Source of the DNA: Minisyncoccus sp041663305
GTDB taxonomy: Bacteria; Patescibacteriota; Minisyncoccia; Minisyncoccales; Minisyncoccaceae
DNA length: 64,000 bases
NCBI GenBank assembly: GCA_041663305.1
Contig: JBAYMT010000003.1
Coordinates: 1 to 64,000 of the forward strand
Direction of reading: 5' to 3'
Shown: positions 29,513 through 37,508 of the stretch, one piece after another
Layout: the number at the start of each line of letters is the position of its first letter
Numbering within the stretch: the first letter of the stretch is position 1
The notes under the pieces: generated by a model
What the model was told of the DNA's origin: nothing
Seen by the model: only the letters and a program-made list of their open reading frames with translations
Databases searched by the model: none
Translations under genes and position numbers: made by a program

Positions 29513-30259
29513 ATGCAACCTAAAATATCATTTAAAGTAGATAAAGAAAAAGATTTTTTATCATATAAGGCATTTTTAAATGATGCCGAATATAACAAAC
29601 TGATCTTAGATTGGGCTTTTTTTAATAAACACCCTAACTTGAAAAACTCCATTAAAGAAAGTGACGGTCATTTTATCGGAAACGACAATTCTATTAAAAA
29701 ATTTATCAACGAATATTATTCAAACAACCTGAATAGCATAAAGAGCAATATGAAGGAATATGAAAGAATATGGAATACAAAAAAAGATGAATACTTCAAG
29801 CTAGTTTCCGAACTATTTAGTAATGATTATTGGCCAAAGGGGGAATACGTTGCATATTCTACAATATGGGGACTATTCCCAAGATTCTTAGAAGAAAAGT
29901 CATTCCAAATTCCAGCAATTTACGAAAAAAAAGACTACATTCAAGTAATTATTGCCCACGAAATGTTACATTTCATATTCTATAACTACTTTTTGAAAAA
30001 CTACCCAAAATACAATATGGAAGGTGATGATTTTTTTATATGGCACATCTCCGAAATCTTCAATTCAATAATACAAAATTCCAAATCCTGGCTTAATGAG
30101 TTTAAAACAGAAGCCCAAACATATCCCGAGCACGATAAAATTATCGAAAATTTAGAAAAAAAGTATAAAAATAGCTCAAACTTCGAAACCAAGGAACTAA
30201 TTGAAGATATCCTAAGTGAAGTAAAGAAAAATCCAAACTTGTACTCCTTTGAAAATTAA
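29513..30259 (+). CDS. Putative zinc metallopeptidase (HExxH)
   Basis: The protein is 248 residues. The single zinc motif HEMLH (H149-E150-x-x-H153) lies in a helix VIIAHEMLHFIFYNYF. A downstream DDFFIWHISEIFNSII helix could supply the third ligand (Glu at about 180). There is no signal peptide or membrane segment, so it is probably cytoplasmic. It is Lys/Asn-rich with no visible RBS. It precedes the three HEPN-like genes by 170 nt in the same direction. The gap contains a terminator-like hairpin, so cotranscription is uncertain. Confidence 0.65.
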   Translation: MQPKISFKVDKEKDFLSYKAFLNDAEYNKLILDWAFFNKHPNLKNSIKESDGHFIGNDNSIKKFINEYYSNNLNSIKSNMKEYERIWNTKKDEYFKLVSELFSNDYWPKGEYVAYSTIWGLFPRFLEEKSFQIPAIYEKKDYIQVIIAHEMLHFIFYNYFLKNYPKYNMEGDDFFIWHISEIFNSIIQNSKSWLNEFKTEAQTYPEHDKIIENLEKKYKNSSNFETKELIEDILSEVKKNPNLYSFEN

Positions 30260-30396
30260 CTCATTTGCATTCCAAAACCAAAAGTAGTATAACAAAGGCA
30301 ACGAGACGCCAGACGCCCCAATTATTTAAACGAATAGGGAACATGTGCTCACATCCCTCAAATTCCAGTATTCTAATTATCAATACTTAATTTTTA

Positions 30397-30420
30397 AGCA
30401 TCTCTTTTGAGATGCTTTTT
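30397..30420 (+). terminator. Terminator-like hairpin directly before the first HEPN gene
   Basis: AGCATCTC-TTTT-GAGATGCT with a T5 run (TTTTTC), ending 7 nt before ATG 30,428. It could end the preceding transcript or attenuate the HEPN gene. Confidence 0.6.
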
Positions 30421-30427
30421 CAAAAAA

Positions 30428-31027
30428 ATGGAAAAAGAAGATCTTCTAAGCCAAATTGATCGGATATTATCAAATTTCAATCGAGAAGGAATCTCCGAGG
30501 CAGTCGAACTATTAAGAATATATGCCGGCGAAAAAAGCTCGTTTTATAAAGGAATCGCAGAACTAAAACCAGAATTATACTGGCATGAACCAACGGTAGA
30601 AACTGCAAAAGGGTTTTTAATCGGATTTAAAAACTTCTTAACAAGTGGACTCAATCAAGGAATTTCAATAGAAAGAAAAGTTCAGATTGACACAGTTTCA
30701 GACTTACTAGAACAAGCTAATATATTACTTATTTCAAAAGAAATTCATCCAGCAGCACCCACTATGATTATGGGCGCAGCTTTAGAAGAATTCTTAAGAA
30801 ATTGGACTGAAGAAGTCATGATTTCTGTAGAAAAAAAAGGAATTGACTCTTACGCAAAAGCATTACGAGAAAATGAGCTAATAGATAAACAAGACTATAA
30901 AGATATAACCTCATGGGCTGGTTTAAGAAATAGTGCAGCTCACGGAATATGGAACGAGGTGGAGGATAAAAAAAGAATAGGTATTATGTTAGAAGGAATT
31001 AATTTATTTATGAGAAAATATATATAG
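30428..31027 (+). CDS. HEPN-like protein 1
   Basis: The protein is 199 residues from ATG 30,428; the longer frame starts in the hairpin. It is all-helical. A C-terminal helix pair carries GLRNSAAHGIW, i.e. R-x4-H, the catalytic motif of HEPN ribonucleases, with the typical upstream AALEEFLRNW helix. HEPN domains act as toxin RNases or abortive-infection effectors. It is the first of three HEPN-like genes in a row, 28 nt ahead of the second. Alternative: a DUF4145-like scaffold without activity. Confidence 0.72.
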   Translation: MEKEDLLSQIDRILSNFNREGISEAVELLRIYAGEKSSFYKGIAELKPELYWHEPTVETAKGFLIGFKNFLTSGLNQGISIERKVQIDTVSDLLEQANILLISKEIHPAAPTMIMGAALEEFLRNWTEEVMISVEKKGIDSYAKALRENELIDKQDYKDITSWAGLRNSAAHGIWNEVEDKKRIGIMLEGINLFMRKYI

Positions 31028-31055
31028 ACTTAGAAAGTTAAAACTAAAATAAAAA

Positions 31056-31844
31056 ATGGATAACAAAAACATAGACAATATAAACTGGAAAGATAAATCG
31101 ATATTTATATTAGGATTTCTCGCTATTTTTGTTGCATTAGCACCTTTTAAAGATGATCTATCTAACATTAAAGTATTAAGCAATCCAGACTTAACTTTAT
31201 GGAATTTATTGCTAGTATTTATTGTTATTTTGGTAGTCTCAATTTACTTATACGCATTAAATTATATCAAATACATCTTAGGAAAGTATCAAAATAGTAT
31301 AATATTTAAAATAATTACAGCTTTAGCAGAATTCTGTTATCTGCTCGCTTTACTGCTTCCAATTATTATAGTTTTATGGATACTAATGACAAAATTACCA
31401 TATAGTCCAATTAGTAGCAACAATTGGTCTATTATATTGTCGATAATAAGCATACTTACAACAATTTTTGCGACTTATAAAATTTTTAAAGTAAAAAAGG
31501 AAGCGCTACTAGAACTAGTAGAAGGAAAAAGGATAGTGTATTTAGATAATGCATTAAATTTATACTCTAATGGATTTTACGCCGAAACAATCATAGAAAT
31601 TGGAAAGGTTCTTGAAATATATTTAAAGAAAAAATTACTAGAAAAAGGATTAACCTCTAACTATATGTCATTAGGAAAACTTATAAGATTTTCTAACGAT
31701 GAAAATATAATAAATAGAAAATATTCATCCAGGATTGCAGACATTGTTGGAATGAGAAATAGCGCAGTTCACTCTCAAAAAACAATAAGTAAAAAAGATG
31801 CCGACCTTGCAATCGAGACAATAAAAGAAATATTACTCTCCTAA
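31056..31844 (+). CDS. Membrane-anchored HEPN-like protein 2
   Basis: The protein is 262 residues. The N-terminal half holds four hydrophobic spans (about 17-30, 45-70, 88-110, 125-145). The C-terminal half is a HEPN-like bundle with GMRNSAVHSQK (R-x4-H) and an upstream ETIIEIGKVLEIYLKKKL helix. It resembles membrane-linked HEPN effectors in which the RNase is held at the membrane. It lies 28 nt downstream of HEPN-like protein 1 and 97 nt upstream of the third. Confidence 0.72.
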   Translation: MDNKNIDNINWKDKSIFILGFLAIFVALAPFKDDLSNIKVLSNPDLTLWNLLLVFIVILVVSIYLYALNYIKYILGKYQNSIIFKIITALAEFCYLLALLLPIIIVLWILMTKLPYSPISSNNWSIILSIISILTTIFATYKIFKVKKEALLELVEGKRIVYLDNALNLYSNGFYAETIIEIGKVLEIYLKKKLLEKGLTSNYMSLGKLIRFSNDENIINRKYSSRIADIVGMRNSAVHSQKTISKKDADLAIETIKEILLS

Positions 31845-31941
31845 GTCAAATTTAGTAAATTACATTAAATACAAAAATTTTTAAAGAAAATGTTTGCCCA
31901 AATTGCAAAACACCTATCAATTAACCCCTAAAACATAAAAA

Positions 31942-32550
31942 ATGAACACAGATTACGAAATAGACGAATTGGACAGGTTTATCGATATTGTCCGCTCTTT
32001 CTACGAAAAGGATGGATTTAATGCTCTTTATATTAAGCTGTTTTCATTGCGCGATTACTTTCGATATTCCGTCTCAGAAATTCGCACTCAAGAAGAAAAT
32101 CTAGAACTAATGAAAAATGGTGAACATAACAATTTTGCAACAAACGAAGAATATCAGGAATCAGAAATGCGAATTTTTTCATGTGCAATAAGTTCCTATG
32201 GACACATGAGAACCTGTCTCCATTTCGTAAGAATGATATGTAAAGAAAAAGACGACCCACAGTTACTAGCAATAAGAGAAAAATATAAAAAATGGGCCGA
32301 AAATTTAGTTGACAAGAGGGATCGAATTCAAGCTCATCCCCATGAAGAATGGGCAATAGCAGGCGAAGTATCTGGGAGAAATAGCAACGGAGAAGTATAC
32401 TTTAATACAAGAGATTTTACTAAGTCTAGCAAGAGTAGGAAAATAACACTCACTCCTAGAAAAGATTTAGAAATTTTAAGAAGTTATTTAAAAGAAATTT
32501 CCATATATTTTATTAACGTACTATCTCAAAACCACCAGGTTAAGAGTTAG
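31942..32550 (+). CDS. HEPN-like protein 3 (tentative)
   Basis: The protein is 202 residues, soluble and helical. The motif KRDRIQAHPHE near residues 126-136 gives R-x3-H and R-x5-H options, close to the HEPN signature. SYGHMRTCLHFVRMI and a C-terminal KEISIYFINVL helix complete a bundle. An EVSGRNSNGEVYFNTR strand insertion separates the helices. The motif is less canonical than in the two preceding genes, so the assignment is weaker. A strong terminator follows, closing the three-gene group. Confidence 0.55.
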   Translation: MNTDYEIDELDRFIDIVRSFYEKDGFNALYIKLFSLRDYFRYSVSEIRTQEENLELMKNGEHNNFATNEEYQESEMRIFSCAISSYGHMRTCLHFVRMICKEKDDPQLLAIREKYKKWAENLVDKRDRIQAHPHEEWAIAGEVSGRNSNGEVYFNTRDFTKSSKSRKITLTPRKDLEILRSYLKEISIYFINVLSQNHQVKS

Positions 32551-32565
32551 TCAATTATCAGAGCA

Positions 32566-32592
32566 CTCCCATCCCAAAATGGGAGTTTTTTA
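32566..32592 (+). terminator. Terminator of the HEPN group
   Basis: CTCCCAT / ATGGGAG stem with a six-T run. Confidence 0.8.
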
Positions 32593-32677
32593 TATATAAA
32601 ATCAAGTCCCTTTACACTTTTTTACAATTTTAGGCTATTACAAAAACACATTTCAAGTTGAGATGTTAATTTTTTAC

Positions 32678-32705
32678 TGGACAATATTTAAATATATTAT
32701 ATAGT
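32678..32705 (+). promoter_or_regulatory. Promoter of the 32,717 gene
   Basis: TGGACA (32678-32683), 16 bp spacer, TATAGT (32700-32705). The leader before ATG is about 5 nt. Confidence 0.5.
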
Positions 32706-32716
32706 ATAAAAGCACT

Positions 32717-33070
32717 ATGAAAGGATTATGCGTTATTATTAAGGGTGTAATAAGCCCCGAAGACTGCCCAGAGCATCCAGCATATGTTCATGTCATAGCT
32801 CCGTCAGTAAAAGAAGCAAAAGACTGTATTCGTAATTTTTTTGAAGAGTTTCGTGCCAGTGTAGGAGAGGAGATTCTGCTAAAGATAAAATATATCCCAA
32901 CGGAAGTTCTCGTCCACACACTAGACAAAAGCGAAATAATCGCATACGATCTCGGAACCCTAAAAGATGACGGAACGTATGAGTGTTCTGGATTCGCTAG
33001 TATGCCAGACTATTTGTCTGATGCGTACCTTAGAATGAGTCTTGAAGAGTGCTTTGAACAAAAGGGTTGA
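32717..33070 (+). CDS. Hypothetical alpha/beta protein, near-leaderless
   Basis: The protein is 117 residues. GLCVIIKGVISP and HVIAPSVKEAKDCIRNFFEEF form a beta-alpha start, followed by LKIKYIPTEVLVHTL strands and a C-terminal YLRMSLEECFEQ helix. Three cysteines are scattered without a ligand pattern. The ATG lies about five bases after the predicted start of transcription, and no RBS exists. I do not recognise the family. Confidence 0.6.
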   Translation: MKGLCVIIKGVISPEDCPEHPAYVHVIAPSVKEAKDCIRNFFEEFRASVGEEILLKIKYIPTEVLVHTLDKSEIIAYDLGTLKDDGTYECSGFASMPDYLSDAYLRMSLEECFEQKG

Positions 33071-33125
33071 TATCTTATCTTAAAGATAATTTAATCGCCC
33101 TATTTTTTTTACAAACTCTCGCAAT

Positions 33126-33154
33126 TTGACAAATGACAAATTCTCTAATATAAA
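33126..33154 (+). promoter_or_regulatory. Promoter of dus
   Basis: TTGACA (33126-33131), 17 bp spacer, TATAAA (33149-33154). Confidence 0.65.
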
Positions 33155-33167
33155 ATTAGTAATATTG

Positions 33168-33197
33168 GCGTGGTTAATAACCGCACCTATTTTTTTA
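33168..33197 (+). other. Hairpin plus T-run in the dus leader (attenuator-like)
   Basis: GTGGTT-AAT-AACCGC stem, then ACCTATTTTTTTAT, ending 1 nt before ATG 33,199 and starting about 9 nt after the predicted transcription start. Confidence 0.45.
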
Positions 33198-33198
33198 T

Positions 33199-34155
33199 AT
33201 GCAATCTAATTTCTGGAAAAAACTAAAAAAACCAATCATCGTTTCAGCTCCAATGTCAGGAGTCACAGACGATGCATTTAGACTTATGTTTCTAAAATAT
33301 GGGAGACCAGATGTTTTTTGGACAGAGTTTGTTTCTGTTGAGGGACTATTTTCTAAAGGACGAGACAACTGTCTTAAAATACTAAAATTTTCTCCCGAAG
33401 AACATCCAATAGTTGCTCAAATTTTTGGCTCAGACCCCTTATACTTCAAAAAAACAGCCGAGGAAATAGAAAGACTTGGTTTTGATGGCATAGATATCAA
33501 CATGGGATGTCCCGATAAGACAATAGAGCAGAGAGGGGCAGGCGCAGCATTAATAAAAAACGTTGAACTAGCAAAACAAATAATTAGAGCAACAAAAGAA
33601 GGGGCAAAGAAAATTCCTGTCTCAGTAAAAACTCGTCTTGGATATCATGAAAATCAAATTGAAAAATGGATTGTACCACTCCTACAAGAAAACATTGCCA
33701 CACTAACAATACATCTTCGCACCAGAAAAGAAATGTATAAAGCTCCTGCGCAGTGGGAATCAGCAAAAGAAATTGTAAGGTTAAGAGATTTATATTCTCC
33801 AGAAACATTGATTATTGGAAATGGAGATGTAAAATCACTTCTGCAAGCGCATGAATTAGCCAAAGATAATAGGCTTGACGGAATTATGATTGGACGAGCT
33901 AGTTTAGGAAATCCTTGGCTTTTTTCGGACAGATTACCTCGGGCTTCAGAAAAAATAAAAGCTATTATTGAACATACAGAATTTTTTAATGATCCTAAAA
34001 GATTTAATGCCATGAAAAAACATTACCACGCATACGCAAAAGGATTCAATGGAGCTAAAGAACTAAGAGATAGACTAATGGAAACTAAAAATTATTCTGA
34101 AGTTAAAAAAATAACAGAAGAATTTCTCTCCCGCCCAAGCATTAGGGAAGAATAG
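33199..34155 (+). CDS. dus: tRNA-dihydrouridine synthase
   Basis: The protein is 318 residues. SAPMSGVTDDAFRLM is the Dus N-terminal FMN-barrel strand. INMGCPDKTIEQRGAGAAL contains the catalytic Cys104, VKTRLGYHEN and TIHLRTRKEMYKAPAQW follow, and IIGNGDVKS with GIMIGRASLGNPW close the phosphate-binding barrel. It reduces uridines in tRNA D-loops with FMN and NADPH. Length is normal for the family. It is a single-gene unit with a good promoter and an attenuator-like hairpin between promoter and ATG. Confidence 0.93.
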   Translation: MQSNFWKKLKKPIIVSAPMSGVTDDAFRLMFLKYGRPDVFWTEFVSVEGLFSKGRDNCLKILKFSPEEHPIVAQIFGSDPLYFKKTAEEIERLGFDGIDINMGCPDKTIEQRGAGAALIKNVELAKQIIRATKEGAKKIPVSVKTRLGYHENQIEKWIVPLLQENIATLTIHLRTRKEMYKAPAQWESAKEIVRLRDLYSPETLIIGNGDVKSLLQAHELAKDNRLDGIMIGRASLGNPWLFSDRLPRASEKIKAIIEHTEFFNDPKRFNAMKKHYHAYAKGFNGAKELRDRLMETKNYSEVKKITEEFLSRPSIREE

Positions 34156-34198
34156 TGCCATTTCCAAAAACAAAATTTCTACATCACAAAAAAAGAAA

Positions 34199-34222
34199 AA
34201 AGCCCTTTTGGGCTATTACAAA
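34199..34222 (+). terminator. Weak terminator after dus
   Basis: AGCCC-TTTT-GGGCT (34201-34214) after an A-run; only short T tracts follow. Confidence 0.45.
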
Positions 34223-34298
34223 ATATTACTGGTGGAGTATTTTTTATTAGAATAGAACATGATATACTATACAAAATAACCAAACTAAAACTAATATC

Positions 34299-35444
34299 AT
34301 GTTAATAGGACGAATAGCCATATATGTACTAATTATTATTTTCACGGTAGCGCTCGAGCAAGAAACTGGATGCGATTTTTCTTTTTTCGGTTCAAAGGGT
34401 GACTGCGCAACAGCGTTTAATTTAGCCACGATATCTCTAATAACATTATTTATCGCTTTGTTTGATTTGATAATTTCACTATTAGCTTTTCTTGTAAGGT
34501 ATAATAAGAAAGATCCTGGATTTAAAGAATTCTTTTCCAAAACACTTAAATTTTGCAAAAAGTTTAAAAATATTCTGATAAGCATTTTTATTCTCATTAT
34601 TCTACTTCTTTTTATTGGACTAACAAAGCTTGGATATATAGAAAATTATCTAAACATTACTTCACTATATCCAGATACCGCACTGATAGAAAATGTTGAG
34701 AAAAAAAATTTAAATAAAATAAGGCAATTAATTAAAGATGGATTTAATATAAACGCAGCCAATGAGGATAAAGAAACAGCATTAATGTTTGCAGCCGACA
34801 GTAAAGAAGTAGAAATAGTAAAAGAATTAATCAAGGCCGGAGCCAATGTTAATGCAAGGGATGCTTATAACAATACACCACTTGTCTTCGCAATTAGATA
34901 TACTAAGGGAGACGAGGGTTTAGAAACAGTAAAAGAATTAATTAAGGCTGGCGCTGACGTAAATGCAAAAGCTACCAATCAAGGACTCCCCATACTAGCT
35001 ATTGCCTATAACCCCAAAATAGTAAAAGAATTAATTAAGGCTGGCGCTGACGTAAATGCGACATCTGATGATGGATATACAATACTGATGAACTACATAT
35101 ACGGAGAGAATAGCTTAGAAAATACACAAGAACTAATCAAAGCCGGAGCCAATGTTAATGCACAAAACAATGACACGGCCTTAATGTTTGCGATCAGACG
35201 CGGATGTACAGAAATTGCACAAGAACTAATCAAAGCCGGAGCTAATGTTAATGCACAAAACAATGACCTAGAAACGGCACTAATGCTAGCTTCTCGTGGA
35301 AATATTGACATCGTAAAAGAACTTATTAAAAATAATGCAGATGTAAATATTAAAAATGATCAAAATCATACAGCCCTAGACTATGCTGCTAATTTCAAAC
35401 AGATAGAAATAACCAAAATCCTAAAAGAAGCTGGGGCAAAATAA
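34299..35444 (+). CDS. Membrane-anchored ankyrin-repeat protein
   Basis: The protein is 381 residues. Three hydrophobic spans (about 3-20, 43-66, 91-108) precede seven or more ankyrin repeats from about residue 125 to the end. Repeats have the usual core such as KELIKAGADVNAK and TALMFA. The repeats hang off the membrane domain, probably on the cytoplasmic side. DNA of adjacent repeats is similar (for example AAAGAATTAATTAAGGCTGG twice near 34,930-35,040), showing expansion by duplication. Ankyrin repeats bind proteins; the partner is unknown. Confidence 0.85.
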   Translation: MLIGRIAIYVLIIIFTVALEQETGCDFSFFGSKGDCATAFNLATISLITLFIALFDLIISLLAFLVRYNKKDPGFKEFFSKTLKFCKKFKNILISIFILIILLLFIGLTKLGYIENYLNITSLYPDTALIENVEKKNLNKIRQLIKDGFNINAANEDKETALMFAADSKEVEIVKELIKAGANVNARDAYNNTPLVFAIRYTKGDEGLETVKELIKAGADVNAKATNQGLPILAIAYNPKIVKELIKAGADVNATSDDGYTILMNYIYGENSLENTQELIKAGANVNAQNNDTALMFAIRRGCTEIAQELIKAGANVNAQNNDLETALMLASRGNIDIVKELIKNNADVNIKNDQNHTALDYAANFKQIEITKILKEAGAK

Positions 35445-35642
35445 TAAAAATTAGTACATCCCTGAACACAATAGGTAATAATTTTAAAAACTAGGTTAGA
35501 ATAATCCCCATTACTGACACACTCTCCAGTTTCCCTTACGCCCCCTCCTAACACAGGGGGGGTTTTATATGCAGAAATCCTCGCCCCCTACACATTTTCT
35601 CAATTTTAGGCTATCATAAAACCACAATTCAATAAGCCTAAA
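35445..35642. other. Gene-free stretch upstream of the structured RNA candidate
   Basis: No coding frame is supported. CACATTTTCTCAATTTTAGGCTATCA near 35,592 resembles a segment near 32,613 (TTTACAATTTTAGGCTATTA), both about 60-100 nt after a gene's end. This is another small 3'-flanking repeat family. Confidence 0.4.
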
Positions 35643-35779
35643 CCTTAGTTTTTCTAAGGCATGGCAACAAACCAACCGCGGATAAAGTGCTCTTCATCAG
35701 ACACCGTGGTTGGTCATATCCTCGAAAGGGGGTATGGGTAGCGAAAGCTATCACTGGTGGGGAGCTTTTTGTTTCCCAC
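35643..35779 (+). ncRNA. Unidentified structured RNA candidate
   Basis: Consecutive hairpins: CCTTAG-TTTTT-CTAAGG (35643-35659); a 10 bp stem CCAACCGCGG (35672-35681) with CCGTGGTTGG (35704-35713) and a 22-base loop; CATATCCTC-GAAA-GGGGGTATG (35715-35736); GGTAGC-GAAA-GCTATC (35737-35752); and GTGGG...CCCAC (35757-35779). Two are GNRA-capped and abut without gaps. The density of pairing and GC-rich stems in an AT-rich spacer support a real RNA. It does not match SRP, RNase P, tmRNA, 6S or the riboswitches I know. Confidence 0.55.
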
Positions 35780-35893
35780 AAATAACAAATATAAACCAAC
35801 CACAAATATGAAACTCTAACTTTTTATTTTACTGCCTCGCTTTGCGAGTCTTTTCGTTTTGCTAAAGCAAATTAACAAACTAAATACAGACTA

Positions 35894-36937
35894 ATGGAAA
35901 AATACATTTGTGCTAATTGCGGATTTCAAGGCAGACCTACAAAGATAGGCAGAGTAAAAATAATCAAAGAATTACTTTTTTGGTTATCGCTTAGAGTTAT
36001 TAACGTTTTTTATTTTTTATGGGAAACATGCCCAAAATACAACGCTTGCCCAAAATGCAAACAGGGAAGTATGACAGCAATCCTTTATATGGATTTTCCT
36101 TCGTACTATTCCATATATGCCAGAGCTTACACGCTAGCATTTATTACATTGCAAAAAACAAGCTTGCAGGACATAAAAAGCCAAAAACACATTTTAAAAG
36201 AAATAGCAACTATTTTCCAATTTATCGGATACCCCATAAATTTGGTACTTCACGAAATTGAATCGTTTGATCAATTAATCAATCAACTAATCTTGTTATC
36301 AAACAGTAGCGACTTTGAAATCGCCTCTCTTTGCATAGAAATATTAAACAAACTTGATATCAAAGAAACAAAACAAAAAGAAAAAATTGATATCGTTATC
36401 GCCAATTACATTGAAAGTATAAAAGAGCTTTCCAAACAAAAAGAAAAAGCCGTTCAAAACGCTTTTGGAGAAAAAGGATTAGCTAATTTGTGTATTGATA
36501 CTCCCATAATTCGGCAAGCGCTTTTTAAAACATCCTTGGCAGACCCCTCGCTTTATATATTGGTAAATTCAGATATCTTTAACGACTACGAACTGCGACA
36601 AATATTTCAAAGTCTTGTGCTTGCAAATAGGGAAGGGTTTATAAAACTTATAAAACATTACAACTACAATCCACCCTTTGAACTTAAAAGATACGTTTCG
36701 TTTTTGATAATATGCTCGCTATATTATGGCTCTATAAATTACTCTATTATAAAGGAATTATTAAATACGCTAGAAAAAATTGGCATATCAAAAACCGACA
36801 CCGAAGAATTAAGAAACTCTTTCAAAAGACTCTGCAACTCGCAAGACGGAAAATACAAAAAAATAATTAAAAAATTCATCAAAAACAATTTACACTGCAA
36901 CAGCGAAGAGTTCCTAAAACGTAAACCCAAAACCTAA
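35894..36937 (+). CDS. Protein with N-terminal zinc ribbon and helical domain
   Basis: The protein is 347 residues. CANCGFQG at the start and CPKYNACPKCKQGS at about 48-61 form a zinc ribbon around one hydrophobic helix (about 27-43). The remaining 270 residues are helical and Lys/Asn-rich, in HEAT-like helix pairs (LASLCIEILNKL type). There is no enzymatic motif. The gene lies 115 nt behind the structured RNA candidate, so the RNA may be its leader, but the gap contains a CTCGC/GCGAG hairpin. Own very strong terminator. Confidence 0.6.
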   Translation: MEKYICANCGFQGRPTKIGRVKIIKELLFWLSLRVINVFYFLWETCPKYNACPKCKQGSMTAILYMDFPSYYSIYARAYTLAFITLQKTSLQDIKSQKHILKEIATIFQFIGYPINLVLHEIESFDQLINQLILLSNSSDFEIASLCIEILNKLDIKETKQKEKIDIVIANYIESIKELSKQKEKAVQNAFGEKGLANLCIDTPIIRQALFKTSLADPSLYILVNSDIFNDYELRQIFQSLVLANREGFIKLIKHYNYNPPFELKRYVSFLIICSLYYGSINYSIIKELLNTLEKIGISKTDTEELRNSFKRLCNSQDGKYKKIIKKFIKNNLHCNSEEFLKRKPKT

Positions 36938-36942
36938 AACAT

Positions 36943-36980
36943 CGAGGCCCGGCCTTGACCGAGGCCGGGCCTCGTCTTTT
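36943..36980 (+). terminator. Very strong terminator
   Basis: A 14 bp GC-rich stem CGAGGCCCGGCC.../...GGCCGGGCCTCG with loop GACC and TCTTTTA, merging into the TTGACA of the next promoter. Confidence 0.85.
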
Positions 36981-36982
36981 AT

Positions 36983-37010
36983 TGACAAACATATCCTTTT
37001 TTTGTAGTAT
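36983..37010 (+). promoter_or_regulatory. Promoter of the 37,031 gene
   Basis: TTGACA (36983-36988), 16 bp spacer, TAGTAT (37005-37010). Confidence 0.6.
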
Positions 37011-37030
37011 CCCAACAAAAGGGGATTAAG

Positions 37031-37234
37031 ATGAAACGTGAGGAGAGGTGCAGATGCACCGAAGAAGGGTGTGGCGGTATTCTTGATACCATTAGCACCA
37101 CGCAAATAAGTTTTGCCGGTCTAGTACGGCTTGTATGTTTCTGCCCAAAATGCGGGTGTATGCATTACGGCACCGGTTATAAACTCCGTCTCAGAGGAGA
37201 AAAAAAGGTCTTTCGAACATGGAGGGTAGAATGA
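37031..37234 (+). CDS. Zinc-ribbon microprotein
   Basis: The protein is 67 residues. The first half contributes CRCTEEGCGG, the second CFCPKCGCMHYG, giving Cys pairs for one zinc ribbon with spare cysteines. A basic C-terminal tail (KLRLRGEKKVFRTWRVE) could bind nucleic acid. GGGGATTAAG lies before the ATG as a weak SD. It has its own promoter fused to the previous terminator, and a short hairpin with T-run follows. Same class as the other small Cys-pair proteins here. Confidence 0.68.
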   Translation: MKREERCRCTEEGCGGILDTISTTQISFAGLVRLVCFCPKCGCMHYGTGYKLRLRGEKKVFRTWRVE

Positions 37235-37269
37235 TCCGCATAAAACACTATTTTAATGCGGTTTTTTTA

Positions 37270-37299
37270 TTGACAAAAAATATAGTTTGGCTCAATAAT
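37270..37299 (+). promoter_or_regulatory. Promoter with implied leaderless start
   Basis: TTGACA (37270-37275), 18 bp spacer, AATAAT (37294-37299). Transcription would begin on ATG 37,305. Confidence 0.5.
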
Positions 37300-37304
37300 T
37301 AGTT

Positions 37305-37457
37305 ATGTCACTTTGTCCAGTATGCGGAGGAGAGCCTTGTAGTTGCCCAGCCGAAGAAAATAAAACACTTTTTCAGCGACTAGGACTAGATACTATTGGC
37401 CCCCCAAAGTTATTACGACCAATTACGTATTTACCTCCTAAAGACCCTTTTACATAA
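37305..37457 (+). CDS. Leaderless zinc-knuckle microprotein
   Basis: The protein is 50 residues. It begins MSLCPVCGGEPCSC, giving two Cys pairs within the first 14 residues, followed by a Leu/Pro-rich tail (RLGLDTIGPPKLLRPI). The ATG coincides with the expected transcription start, and there is no SD. CAGGGTTTCTTTTTTT follows as a weak terminator. A C-P-x-C-G-G start of this type is common on small zinc-binding proteins in compact genomes. Function unknown. Confidence 0.55.
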   Translation: MSLCPVCGGEPCSCPAEENKTLFQRLGLDTIGPPKLLRPITYLPPKDPFT

Positions 37458-37508
37458 ATACAGGGTTTCTTTTTTTAAAGACTTCATCTTTAATTTTACC
37501 AAAAACAT

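Noticed and set aside
35643..35779. SRP RNA, RNase P, tmRNA or 6S RNA
   Set aside because: The conserved cores of those RNAs (SRP GGAA tetraloop domain, P4 helix, tRNA-like ends with tag frame, 6S central bubble) are not recognisable here.
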